Assembly: GCA_040269895.1 (NCBI GenBank)
Contig: CP158568.1
Coordinates: 496,001 to 560,000 of the forward strand
Length of the DNA stretch: 64,000 nt
Reading direction: 5' to 3'
DNA from: Ancalomicrobiaceae bacterium S20
GTDB taxonomy: Bacteria; Pseudomonadota; Alphaproteobacteria; Rhizobiales; Ancalomicrobiaceae
The notes below the pieces were generated by a model. That model saw only the letters and a list, made by a program, of their open reading frames with translations. It was not told the origin of the DNA and made no database searches. Shown piece by piece: positions 48,979 through 57,407 of this stretch. The position numbers and the translations under genes are program-made. How positions within the stretch are numbered: position 1 is the first letter of the stretch; every line of letters starts with the position of its first letter.

Positions 48979-49344
48979 ATGACGAAGCCGCTCGACGATG
49001 TTCGCTCGCTCGCCCCGGCCGCGCTGCGCCGGGCGCGCGCCGCCGGGGTCGCCGGTTACGACACCGCCACGACGCTCGGGCTGCGCCTGCCGATCCTGTT
49101 CGGCGTGCCGACCGCCGCGAGCCTGCTCGAATGGCAGGTCGCGGCTTTCGAGAAGACCGTCGCCGTCATGTCCGGCCTCACCGCCGCGAACTTGCGGCTG
49201 CAGCGGCTCGGTCTCAAGGCGGCGTCCGGATCGCTCGACGGCCTGAAGCTCGCCGAAGAATGGCTGGCGGTGGTCGACGCGGCGACCGAGCCGGCGTTCC
49301 GGCGCGTCGGCGCCAACGCGCGGCGTCTGAAGCGCGGCAGGTAG
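48979..49344 (+). CDS. Small helical protein, phasin-like, function unknown
   Basis: A 121-aa, nearly all-helical protein with few aromatic residues. The segment LEWQVAAFEKTVAVMSGLTAA and the alternating Ala/Leu pattern after it recall phasins, which coat polyhydroxyalkanoate granules, but no signature is decisive. GAGGAGAT precedes the ATG. It lies 46 bp after ligD and 108 bp before the MarR gene, same strand, so it may be in the same transcript. Confidence 0.6.
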   Translation: MTKPLDDVRSLAPAALRRARAAGVAGYDTATTLGLRLPILFGVPTAASLLEWQVAAFEKTVAVMSGLTAANLRLQRLGLKAASGSLDGLKLAEEWLAVVDAATEPAFRRVGANARRLKRGR

Positions 49345-49452
49345 AGCGCGGCGCGGAGACCGATGTCGCTGTCGATGCGGCGCTTGTCGGACGGGAGCGT
49401 CGGGTCCACCATCGATCGGGTTCCAGAACGCCGACGAGACCCCGCGCGCTCC

Positions 49453-49902
49453 ATGCCGACCAGCCGTTTCGATCTCCAGCGTTTTGCTCCGTTCCGCCTC
49501 GGCCGTCTGGCCGCGCGCGCGGCCACGGCCTTCGCCGCCCAGGGCGTCGGCGAGGCGGAGTGGTTCGTCCTCATCGCGCTCAGCCGCGACGGGCCGGGCA
49601 CGGCGCAGGCGATCGTTCGCGCCACGGGGGCGCACAAGACGCGCATCAGCCGGGCGGTCGCCGATCTCGTGGAACGTGGTCTCGTTTCCCGTGAGGACGG
49701 TGCGGCCGACCGGCGCGAATATCTGCTGCGGCTGACGCCGGCGGGGCGTGCCTTGGTCGACGAACTGGTGCTCGCGGCACTCGAGATCGAGCAGCGGCTC
49801 ATGGCGCCGCTCACGCCCGAAGAGCGGCGTCTCCTTGATCGTCTGCTGAACAAACTCGAGGCGGCTGTGGACGACGCGACTGCGCCGGACCGGCGGCCCT
49901 AG
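49453..49902 (+). CDS. MarR-family transcriptional regulator
   Basis: A 149-aa winged helix-turn-helix repressor. GTAQAIVRATGAHKTRISRAVADLVERGLVSR (recognition helix followed by the wing at DRREYLLRLTPAG) is characteristic. The ATG at 49453 is preferred; an upstream frame adds an unconserved Arg-rich stretch. Its target is not evident: the nearest divergent gene is far away, and downstream lies a protease gene on the same strand. Confidence 0.88.
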   Translation: MPTSRFDLQRFAPFRLGRLAARAATAFAAQGVGEAEWFVLIALSRDGPGTAQAIVRATGAHKTRISRAVADLVERGLVSREDGAADRREYLLRLTPAGRALVDELVLAALEIEQRLMAPLTPEERRLLDRLLNKLEAAVDDATAPDRRP

Positions 49903-50044
49903 GTGCAGATGTGTCGGAATTCTCCGAGTTTTCATTCACTTGCCGCATTGCGGCAATCGATCGGATTTCGTGCAAGTCCTGCCGCGCCCATGGGCTGGTC
50001 AATCCCGGCGTTAACTGCTCTACTGACCTTCGCGAGGGGGGCGC

Positions 50045-50869
50045 GTGGGGAACCGTAACATGGGCGTGGAAAGAAGCCGGGCAGGGCGGCTTTGCGAATA
50101 CCGGGCGGTCTTGTCGGCTATATCTGCCGCGGGAGTGATGTTCGCTTCTGCGACACCGCTTCTGGCCGAGCAGCGCGTGGTCATGGTCGGCGGCGACGGC
50201 CGCATGGATCAGGCGATCGCGGCCGAGCGGCTCGGCCTGTCGACGCGGGCGCTCGAGGTCATGACCTCGGGGACCGGAACGGTCGAATGCGGCGGCATCC
50301 GCGCGACCGCGCAGCTCACCGGCAAGGCGGATACCATCACCTCCGCAGCCCACACCTTTTATGACGAGAGCGGCCGATCGCGCGCCGAGGGCGGGCGCTG
50401 CGTGTTTCGCATCGCCGGCCAGACCTACAACATCACGCTGAAGCCCTATTGCGGTTCGACCACGCCCTACGCGGTGGCCGGGCATCGCGATTGGGCGGTG
50501 GCCAAGCTCGATAGGCCGGTCGGCAATGCCCGGGTCTATCCGGTGTCGGGCGCACCGGCGCGCGGCATGCAGGTGATGGTGGTCACGGGCGAGGGGCGCA
50601 GCCGGACCTACGATTTCTGCCGCATCCGCGAGGTCATCGGCGACGCGCCGCGCGAGATCCGGACCGACTGCACCGGCGTCGACGGCATGTCGGGCGCCGC
50701 CTATCTCTCGGTCGGCCGCAATCCGGCGATCGTCGGGATCCATGTCGGCTTCCGCTCGGCGGCGCCGGGAACGACCGCCGGCTATTCGGCGCAGCACTAC
50801 ACGTTCGGGACCACGGTCGAGGCCGGCTTCCGCAAGGCAGTGACGGCGTCGCTCGACGCGCGGTTCTGA
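50045..50869 (+). CDS. Secreted trypsin-like serine protease
   Basis: A 274-aa protein with a signal peptide (about residues 18-42, ending LLAEQ). The chymotrypsin-type triad can be placed at H103 (ITSAAHTFYDE), D149 (HRDWAVAKLD) and S216 (GVDGMSGAAYL). Four or more cysteines fit disulfides. The GTG start at 50045 has GAGGGGG 4 bases upstream; the ATG at 50060 is the alternative. It lacks PDZ domains, so it is not a DegP relative. Substrate unknown. Confidence 0.85.
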   Translation: MGNRNMGVERSRAGRLCEYRAVLSAISAAGVMFASATPLLAEQRVVMVGGDGRMDQAIAAERLGLSTRALEVMTSGTGTVECGGIRATAQLTGKADTITSAAHTFYDESGRSRAEGGRCVFRIAGQTYNITLKPYCGSTTPYAVAGHRDWAVAKLDRPVGNARVYPVSGAPARGMQVMVVTGEGRSRTYDFCRIREVIGDAPREIRTDCTGVDGMSGAAYLSVGRNPAIVGIHVGFRSAAPGTTAGYSAQHYTFGTTVEAGFRKAVTASLDARF

Positions 50870-50897
50870 GGACCGAGCGTTGTTTTCCAGAACGCAG

Positions 50898-50927
50898 GAT
50901 GGCCGCGCTCGGGGGAGCGCGGCCATC
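50898..50927. terminator. Bidirectional terminator
   Basis: GATGGCCGCGCTC and GAGCGCGGCCATC form a 13-bp stem with a GGGG loop between converging genes, followed on the right by GCATTTTG. Confidence 0.85.
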
Positions 50928-50945
50928 GCATTTTGATGCCAGCGT

Positions 50946-51560
50946 TCAGGCGAAGCGCGTGAACTCGTCGTCGGCGAGGCGCGGATTGCGCGGATAGAGC
51001 TTGGCGCGGTCGCCGTAGCCGATGTTCATCACCAGGTAGGAACGCCAGGTCGAGCCGGCGAAGAAGGCCGCATCGACGCCGTTGGCATCGAAACCGCCCA
51101 TCGGGCCGACGTCGAGGCCGAGGGCGCGCAGCGCCATGATCAGATAGCCGGTCTGCAGCGCCGAAGAGCGCTCGGCGACCCAGCGCTTGCCGGCCTCGTC
51201 GCGGCCGACATACCACGAGCGCGCATCGACCTGCGGGAAGGTCTTCGGCAGCTTCTCGTAGAACTCGATGTCGTAGGCGGCGACCACGACAGCCGGCGCG
51301 GCCTCGGTCTTGGCGCGGTTGCCCTCGGCGAGCAGCGGCACGAGCTTGGCCTTGGCTTCGGGCGAGGTCACGAACAGGAAGCGGCCGGGCAGGCTGTTGG
51401 CTTCGGTCGGTCCGAACTGGGCGAGGCGGGCGGCCTCCAACAGCGTCTCGCGGGCGACGGCACGGTCCTGGAAGGCGTTGAAGGTGCGGCCTTCGCGGAA
51501 GAGGGCATCGAGGCCGGCGGCATCGAGACCGGTCGGCTGGTAGGTGGCTTTCGCGTCCAT
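50946..51560 (-). CDS. Nitroreductase-family protein, RutE/HadB-like
   Basis: A 204-aa FMN-dependent reductase. The sequence LFREGRTFNAFQDR followed by RLAQFGPTEANSLPGRFLFV places it in the group that includes malonic semialdehyde reductase RutE. LGLDVGPMGGFDANGVDAAFF is the dimer/FMN-binding region. It reduces aldehydes, quinones or nitro compounds with NAD(P)H. No other rut genes are in the window, so the pyrimidine-catabolic role is not supported. Confidence 0.88.
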   Translation of the reverse strand: MDAKATYQPTGLDAAGLDALFREGRTFNAFQDRAVARETLLEAARLAQFGPTEANSLPGRFLFVTSPEAKAKLVPLLAEGNRAKTEAAPAVVVAAYDIEFYEKLPKTFPQVDARSWYVGRDEAGKRWVAERSSALQTGYLIMALRALGLDVGPMGGFDANGVDAAFFAGSTWRSYLVMNIGYGDRAKLYPRNPRLADDEFTRFA

Positions 51561-51746
51561 GGTCGGCTCCCGAATATCGGCGTGGGCAAGCCCGCCGCGG
51601 TCGAGGTGGCGGACATTCGAACACCGACATAGAGACTTCGGCGGGGCCGTAACAGCCGGAGCCGGGCGGACGGATTGTTCGGCGATCGTGAACGATGTTG
51701 CCGGACTCGACCGGAGCGAGGCGCTCCGGCCGTGTCCGTGGCGTGG

Positions 51747-52289
51747 TCACGCGCTGCGGCGGCCGGGCAGCATGCGGATGAGCGTGCGGTCCTTCCAGAC
51801 GACATGGTGCACGACGGCGGCCGCCGCGTGCAGCGCGGCGAGGGCGACCAGGGCGTGGGCGGCGAGTTCGTGCACTTCCCGGATCTGCCGGCCGAGCGCG
51901 CGGTCGTCGACCCAGGGGCTCGGGATCTGGAACAGGCCGAACACCTGCAGCGGCCGGCCGCGCGCAAAGACATAGGCGATGCCGAGCAGCGGTACGGCCA
52001 GCAGCAGGACATAGAGTGCCAGATGGCCGAGCGCGGCGAACCGGTGCGCCCAGGGATCGAAAGGTGTCGGCTCCGGCAGGGGCGCGGCATGACCGGCGCG
52101 CCAGCCGAGGCGCAGCACCAGCGCGATGATGACGAGCAGGCCGAGCGAGATGTGGGTGAACACGATGGTCGGCTCGAACGCTTTCGGGAAGGCATCGACG
52201 GTCAGGCCGAGCACCCAGGCGAGCAGGACGAAGACGACGGTCGACCAATGCATGAGTTTCGCGAAGGGGCGATAGGCTGTGTCGGACAT
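51747..52289 (-). CDS. Cytochrome b561 family protein
   Basis: A 180-aa membrane protein with four helices. Heme-ligand histidines are seen in AKLMHWSTVVF, FTHISLGLLV, HRFAALGHLALY and EVHELAAHALV, with VHHVV near the C-terminus. The family moves electrons between quinol and periplasmic acceptors. It lies 186 bp upstream of the nitroreductase gene on the same strand; co-transcription is possible. Confidence 0.92.
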   Translation of the reverse strand: MSDTAYRPFAKLMHWSTVVFVLLAWVLGLTVDAFPKAFEPTIVFTHISLGLLVIIALVLRLGWRAGHAAPLPEPTPFDPWAHRFAALGHLALYVLLLAVPLLGIAYVFARGRPLQVFGLFQIPSPWVDDRALGRQIREVHELAAHALVALAALHAAAAVVHHVVWKDRTLIRMLPGRRSA

Positions 52290-52956
52290 GAGATGGCTCC
52301 TGAGGGGCGTGCGGACGCCGGGCGACTCGCGGGTTCGACGGACTCAATCGCGCCGAGCCGACATTTTCCTGACGCTGGCCGCACGCTGACGCGATGCGGG
52401 TGGACCGGGAGCCCTCGCCGAATCACAAGCCTTTGAGGAATCAAGGTTTCGCATCTTCGGTCTGGGGACTGTGTAGAATCGCGGATCGGGCGTCCGCGTG
52501 CCCCTCCGGTGGGGGCAGCGCGCGCCAAATTGCATAGGGACTGCATGCGTCTGTAGTTGTATCTATTTCTCTGATATTTCTTTCTGATTGAATGTATTCG
52601 AAGGGGCGTACCCTGTCGGCCCTATGAGCAGTTGCATTCCAAAAATGGAATTTATTGCGATCGGCGACAAGATGTCGAATCCGAAATTCAGCTAAAATTC
52701 GTATGATTTTCGGGTATATCAGGGTATCGTGCCCATTTAACGTAGTTCATTTGGCCAATTTGGTGTTATTATTTAAATAAACCTCGAATAATTTAAGGAT
52801 ATACGGTCCAATTTTATTGGCGTACTGGTGGGTTCAAAATCGGACTTGGGTTGATTAATTTCTTGTTAACCATGTTGATCTCCATTCGTTACCAGCGCTC
52901 TCGGGCTCGGGTTGTTTCTCTGGCCGGAGAACCTTTGGCATGGTGCGATGGGGGAT
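52290..52956. other. Long AT-rich intergenic region
   Basis: 667 bp separate cytochrome b561 (leftward) from the chemoreceptor (rightward). The first 250 bp are GC-normal; from about 52545 to 52880 the sequence is far AT-richer than the rest of the window. It includes a 6-bp stem, ATTCCA/TGGAAT with AAAA loop, at 52636-52651. A 23-codon frame at 52624-52695 lacks a ribosome-binding site. No convincing gene is present. Confidence 0.7.
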
Positions 52957-54654
52957 ATGATGAGCTTCAAGAATTTGCCCTTGGTCTGGAAGGTGATCGG
53001 CCTGCTGGTGCTGCTCGCCGCAACCGGGCTCGCGGGCGGCGGCTATGCGACCGGACGGCTTTCGGCATCCGACGCGGCCTACACGGAGCTCACCGATGGA
53101 CCGGGCAAGGCGATGCCGCGCATCGCGCGCGCGGGGCGGCACCTGATCGAAGTCCTCGCCGAGATTTATCATGCGGCCGCCTCAACCGGCGAGGCGGAGG
53201 TCCGGGCGGCGAAGAGCGCGCGGGCGGATGCGCTCGCGAGCTACCATGCCGAGATGACCGAAGCCGGCAGGCTCTCGCCGCAATTCGCGGATCGGATCGC
53301 CCGCGCCGATCTCAACCTCGACCGCGCGCTCGACGGGCGATGTGCCGAGACGCTGCGCTACGCGGATTCCACCGATCCGGCCGACACGTCCAAGGCGATC
53401 GCGGCCATGGCGTCGACCTGTCTGCCGGCCCTCAATGCGGTCAAGGCGGAACTGGTGGCACTGACCAAGGAGATGGTCGCCGACTTCGACCAGAAGGGCG
53501 ATGCCCTCAGCGCCGCCGCGGTCGAGACGACGCGCGTGACCATGCTCGGCATCGTCGGCGCGATCGTGGTCGTGATCGCCCTCGCCGTCGTCGTGGTGCG
53601 CCGGTCGGTGGTGGCGCCGATCCACGGCAGTGTGCTGGCGGTAGAGGCGCTCGGCGCCGGCAAGCTCGACGCGGCCATTACCGGTATCGACCGTGGTGAC
53701 GAGGTCGGATCGATCGCCAAGGCGCTCGACGGCCTGCGCAACCAGCTCAAGGCGGCGGAGACCATGCGGGCCGAGACCGCGGCGCGTGAGGAGGAGGAGC
53801 GCAAGCGCCTCGCCCAGCGCGAGACGCTGGCCAAGAAGTTCGTCGCCGACATGCAGAGCCTCGCGAACGGCTTCGCGCAGTCCTCGGGCGATGTTGCCGA
53901 CGCTGCGAAGAACCTCTCGGCGACCGCGGAGGAGACGTCCCGGCAGGCGCAGGCGGTCGCGGTCGCGGCCGAGCAGGCGGCCTCGAACGTGCAGACCGTC
54001 GCCGCCTCGTCCGAAGAAATGGCCGCGTCGATCCGCGAGATCAGCGGGCAGGTCGGCCATTCCTCGCGCGTCGCCGACGAGGCCTTCACCGAGGCTGAGA
54101 CGTCGAACGGCCGCATCGCTGGTCTCGCGTCCGCGGCGGCGTCGATCGGCGATGTGATCAACCTGATCAAGGGCATCGCCGACCAGACCAATCTGCTCGC
54201 GCTCAATGCCACGATCGAGGCGGCGCGCGCCGGCGAAGCCGGCAAGGGCTTCGCAGTGGTGGCGGCGGAAGTGAAGCAGCTCGCCTCGCAGACGGGCCGC
54301 GCCACCGAGGAGATCGGCGGCAAGGTCGGCGAGATCCAGCAGGCGACCGACGGCACCGTGAAGTCGATGTCGGAGATCATCCGCGTCATCGGCCGGATCA
54401 AGGAGATCTCGGCCTCGATCTCGGCGGCGGTCGAGGAACAGTCGGCGGCGACCGGCGAGATCGCCCGCAACTGCCAGCAGGCGGCCACCGGCGCCAATCA
54501 GGTGACGCAGAACATCTCCGGCGTCGGCCAGGCGGCCGAAATGACCGGTGCGGCCTCGACCCAGCTCATGACGCTGTCCTCGGGCCTGTCGCGTCAGGCG
54601 ACCGATCTGCGCGCCGTCGTCGAAGGCTTTGTCCGCGACCTCGCGGCCGCCTGA
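52957..54654 (+). CDS. Methyl-accepting chemotaxis protein
   Basis: A 565-aa chemoreceptor beginning [17 protein letters not shown]1 is about residues 10-32 and TM2 about 198-222, flanking a 165-residue four-helix-bundle-type sensor. HAMP follows, then the signalling domain with the tip [19 protein letters not shown]. The sensor contains two cysteines ([16 protein letters not shown]) that could pair in the periplasm. It is shorter in its sensor than the receptor at 19-21 kb, so the two sense different ligands. GGGG precedes the start; the long AT-rich region upstream probably regulates it. Confidence 0.93.
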   Translation: MMSFKNLPLVWKVIGLLVLLAATGLAGGGYATGRLSASDAAYTELTDGPGKAMPRIARAGRHLIEVLAEIYHAAASTGEAEVRAAKSARADALASYHAEMTEAGRLSPQFADRIARADLNLDRALDGRCAETLRYADSTDPADTSKAIAAMASTCLPALNAVKAELVALTKEMVADFDQKGDALSAAAVETTRVTMLGIVGAIVVVIALAVVVVRRSVVAPIHGSVLAVEALGAGKLDAAITGIDRGDEVGSIAKALDGLRNQLKAAETMRAETAAREEEERKRLAQRETLAKKFVADMQSLANGFAQSSGDVADAAKNLSATAEETSRQAQAVAVAAEQAASNVQTVAASSEEMAASIREISGQVGHSSRVADEAFTEAETSNGRIAGLASAAASIGDVINLIKGIADQTNLLALNATIEAARAGEAGKGFAVVAAEVKQLASQTGRATEEIGGKVGEIQQATDGTVKSMSEIIRVIGRIKEISASISAAVEEQSAATGEIARNCQQAATGANQVTQNISGVGQAAEMTGAASTQLMTLSSGLSRQATDLRAVVEGFVRDLAAA

Positions 54655-54679
54655 GCCCACGTCCGTCTCCTTCGATCCT

Positions 54680-54707
54680 CGGCCGGCCTTGTGCCGGCCG
54701 ATGTGTT
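54680..54707 (+). terminator. Intrinsic terminator after the chemoreceptor gene
   Basis: CGGCCGGC and GCCGGCCG form an 8-bp stem with a CTTGT loop, followed by ATGTGTTTTC. Confidence 0.8.
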
Positions 54708-54854
54708 TTCGGGGCGCGCGTCGTCCGAGCCTCCATTTGCGCGCACGTCCCGGCTGGTGCGGGCCCTTCCCGACTTGTCCGTGACGCTGCAACGCCCTTC
54801 CATGCGCCGGCATGATCGCGCCGGGGCGGGGCAGGCGGTCGAGGAGGGACGGAC

Positions 54855-57374
54855 ATGGGCGTGGCGTTCTGGCAGGAGCCGGTCGAGGCGGCCTTGCGCC
54901 GGGTCGGCAGCAGCGGCGCAGGGCTCGGCGCGGCGGAAGCCGCAGCGCGGCTCGCGGCCGAGGGGCCGAACACCATTGCGACGACCGCCAAGCGCAGTCT
55001 GGTGCGACGCATCCTGCGCAAGCTCGCCGAGCCGCTGGTCGCGATCCTGATCATCGCCGCCGCGGTCTCCGGCGCCTCCGGCGACTGGACCAGCTTCGCG
55101 ATCATCATCGTCGTGGTGTTCCTGTCGATCGCGCTCGACGTGTTCCAGGAGACGCGCGCCGAGGCGGCCGCCGAGGCGCTGAAGCGGTCCGTCGCCGTGC
55201 GCGCCGAGGTGCTGCGCGACGGCGCGGCGCACGAGGTTCCGGTCGAGGCGCTGGTCGTCGGCGACGTGGTGCGGCTCGCGGCCGGCGATCTCGTGCCGGC
55301 GGACGGCATCGTGCTCTCGGCGCGCGGGCTGCATGTCAACGAGGCGTTGCTGACCGGCGAGCCCTATCCGGTCGAGAAGGTCGCGACGACCAGCACGGCC
55401 GATACGCCGGCGGAGGCGGCGAACGCGCTGTTCGCCGGCACCTCGGTCGTCAGCGGCGAGGGGACGATGCTGATTCTGGCGACCGGCCGGGCGACCGAGT
55501 TCGGCGCGATCGCGGCGGATCTGTCGGCCAACGAGCCGCCGACCGCCTTCGAGCGCGGGCTGCATCAGCTCGGCATGCTGATCCTGAGGCTCACGATCTT
55601 CCTCGTGCTGTTCGTGCTGCTCGCGCATCTGGTGTTCGCACGGCCGCCGCTCGAATCCTTCCTGTTCGCGGTGGCGCTCGCGGTCGGGCTGACGCCGGAA
55701 CTGCTGCCGATGGTCGTCACGGTGACGCTGTCGCGCGGCGCGTTGCGCATGGCCAAGAAGCGGGTGATCGTGAAGCGGCTCGCCGCGATCCACGATCTCG
55801 GCGCCATGACCGTGCTCTGTACCGACAAGACCGGTACGCTGACCGATGCGAAGATTGCGCTGGTCGGCCATCCGGGTGCGGATGGCGTCGACAGCGCGCG
55901 GGTGGTCGCTCTGGCGGCGGTCAACAGCCGGTTCGAGACCGGCATCCGTTCGGCCCTCGACGAGGCGATCCTCGCGCACGCCGCGGACCACGATCTCGCG
56001 GAATGGACCAAGATCGACGACGTGCCTTTCGATTTCGATCGCCGGCGCGTCAGCGTGCTCGCGGCGCGCGGGGCCGAGCGACTGGTCGTGGTCAAGGGCG
56101 CGCCGGAGGAGATGCTCGCGCGTGCCGTCTCGGTCGAGGAAGCGGACGGGCGGGTCGTGCCGATCGACGGCGCGCGTCGCGCGGCGCTGACGGCGATCCA
56201 CGACGAGCGCTGCGCAGCCGGATTCCGCCTGCTCGGCGTCGCCTATCGGATCGTCGAGCCGGATCGCGTGACGATCGCGGCGGCGGACGAGACCGATCTC
56301 GTCTTCGCCGGCTGGTGCGTGTTCGTCGACCCGCCCAAGGCCTCGGCCGGGCCGGCGGTGGCGCGGCTCGAGGCGCAAGGCGTCACGGTCAAGGTCATCT
56401 CCGGCGATGCGGCCGCGGTGGTGAAGCATCTGGTCGGCACGCTCGGACTGCCGGCGCGAGGCCTGATGACCGGCGAGGAGATCGCCGGCCTCGACGATCT
56501 GCAGCTCGCCGCGCGGGTGACGGAGGTCGATCTGTTCGCTCGCGTATCGCCGGACCAGAAGATGCGCATCATCCGGGCGCTTCGGGCGCGCGGCGAGACG
56601 GTCGGCTTCCTCGGCGACGGCGTCAACGACGCGCCGGCGATCCGGGCGGCGGATGTCGGGCTGTCGGTCGACGGCGCGACCGATGTCGCGCGCGAGGCCG
56701 CCGACATGATCCTGCTCGCGCCGGATCTCTCGGTGCTCGCCGACGGCGTCGCGGAGGGACGGCGCACCTTCGCGAACATCCTCAAATATGTCCGCATGGG
56801 TACGAGCTCGAACTTCGGCAACATGCTGTCGATGGCGCTCGCCTCGCTGGTGATCCCGTTCCTGCCGCTCACCCCGATCCAGATCCTGATCAACAACCTG
56901 ATCTACGATCTCTCCGAGATCGGCATCCCGTTCGACGACGTCTCCGAGGCGGAGACCGCGCGGCCGCAGGCCTGGGATATGCGCGGGCTGCTCGTGTTCA
57001 CGGTCATGATGGGGACGCTGTCGTCGGTCTTCGACATCGCGACCTTCGCGATCCTGCGGCTCGTCTATGCCGCGCCGGCGGCGGAGTTCCAGACCGCGTG
57101 GTTCGTCGAATCCATGGCGACGCAGATCCTGGTCATCTTCGTGATCCGCACCGCGGCGCCGTTCTGGCGCGACCGTCCGCATCCAATCCTGACCGTGACC
57201 TCGCTCGGCGCGCTCGCGGCGGCGATCTGGCTCGCGCTCGGCGCGTTCGGCCCGACCTTCGGCTTCGTCATGCTGCCGACGTCGCTGCTCGCGACCATCG
57301 GCGCGCTGGTCGTCGCCTATTTCGGGCTGGCTGAGGCGCTGAAGCGTCGGGCTTTGGCCCCGACGCGGAGATGA
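54855..57374 (+). CDS. mgtA: P-type ATPase, magnesium-importing MgtA-like
   Basis: An 839-aa P3B-type ATPase. The phosphorylation motif is CTDKTGTLTD with D324, the actuator has the LLTGEPYPVEK loop, and the hinge is FLGDGVNDAPAIRAADVGLSVDGATDVA. The last helices contain FLPLTPIQILINNLIYDLSEIGIPFDDV, the pattern that separates MgtA/MgtB from calcium pumps. It should import Mg2+ from the periplasm under starvation. A GAGGAGGGAC site sits directly upstream; the 150-bp leader after the terminator shows no obvious Mg riboswitch. The gene stands alone. Confidence 0.9.
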   Translation: MGVAFWQEPVEAALRRVGSSGAGLGAAEAAARLAAEGPNTIATTAKRSLVRRILRKLAEPLVAILIIAAAVSGASGDWTSFAIIIVVVFLSIALDVFQETRAEAAAEALKRSVAVRAEVLRDGAAHEVPVEALVVGDVVRLAAGDLVPADGIVLSARGLHVNEALLTGEPYPVEKVATTSTADTPAEAANALFAGTSVVSGEGTMLILATGRATEFGAIAADLSANEPPTAFERGLHQLGMLILRLTIFLVLFVLLAHLVFARPPLESFLFAVALAVGLTPELLPMVVTVTLSRGALRMAKKRVIVKRLAAIHDLGAMTVLCTDKTGTLTDAKIALVGHPGADGVDSARVVALAAVNSRFETGIRSALDEAILAHAADHDLAEWTKIDDVPFDFDRRRVSVLAARGAERLVVVKGAPEEMLARAVSVEEADGRVVPIDGARRAALTAIHDERCAAGFRLLGVAYRIVEPDRVTIAAADETDLVFAGWCVFVDPPKASAGPAVARLEAQGVTVKVISGDAAAVVKHLVGTLGLPARGLMTGEEIAGLDDLQLAARVTEVDLFARVSPDQKMRIIRALRARGETVGFLGDGVNDAPAIRAADVGLSVDGATDVAREAADMILLAPDLSVLADGVAEGRRTFANILKYVRMGTSSNFGNMLSMALASLVIPFLPLTPIQILINNLIYDLSEIGIPFDDVSEAETARPQAWDMRGLLVFTVMMGTLSSVFDIATFAILRLVYAAPAAEFQTAWFVESMATQILVIFVIRTAAPFWRDRPHPILTVTSLGALAAAIWLALGAFGPTFGFVMLPTSLLATIGALVVAYFGLAEALKRRALAPTRR

Positions 57375-57407
57375 CGCGCGTCGACCGAGAGACAATGGGC
57401 TACGCCG

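Noticed and set aside
52344-52535. Minus-strand 63-codon frame containing RGTRTPDPRFY
   Set aside because: Such strings recur as spurious translations in many genomes. There is no ribosome-binding site or family support, and no tRNA could be folded there.
52624-52695. 23-codon plus-strand frame in the AT-rich gap
   Set aside because: No ribosome-binding site and no hydrophobic or other recognisable pattern; short frames occur by chance in AT-rich DNA.
54708-54854. Magnesium-sensing riboswitch or leader peptide before mgtA
   Set aside because: The space after the terminator is under 150 bases and shows no M-box-like pairing or Pro-rich leader frame that I could see.
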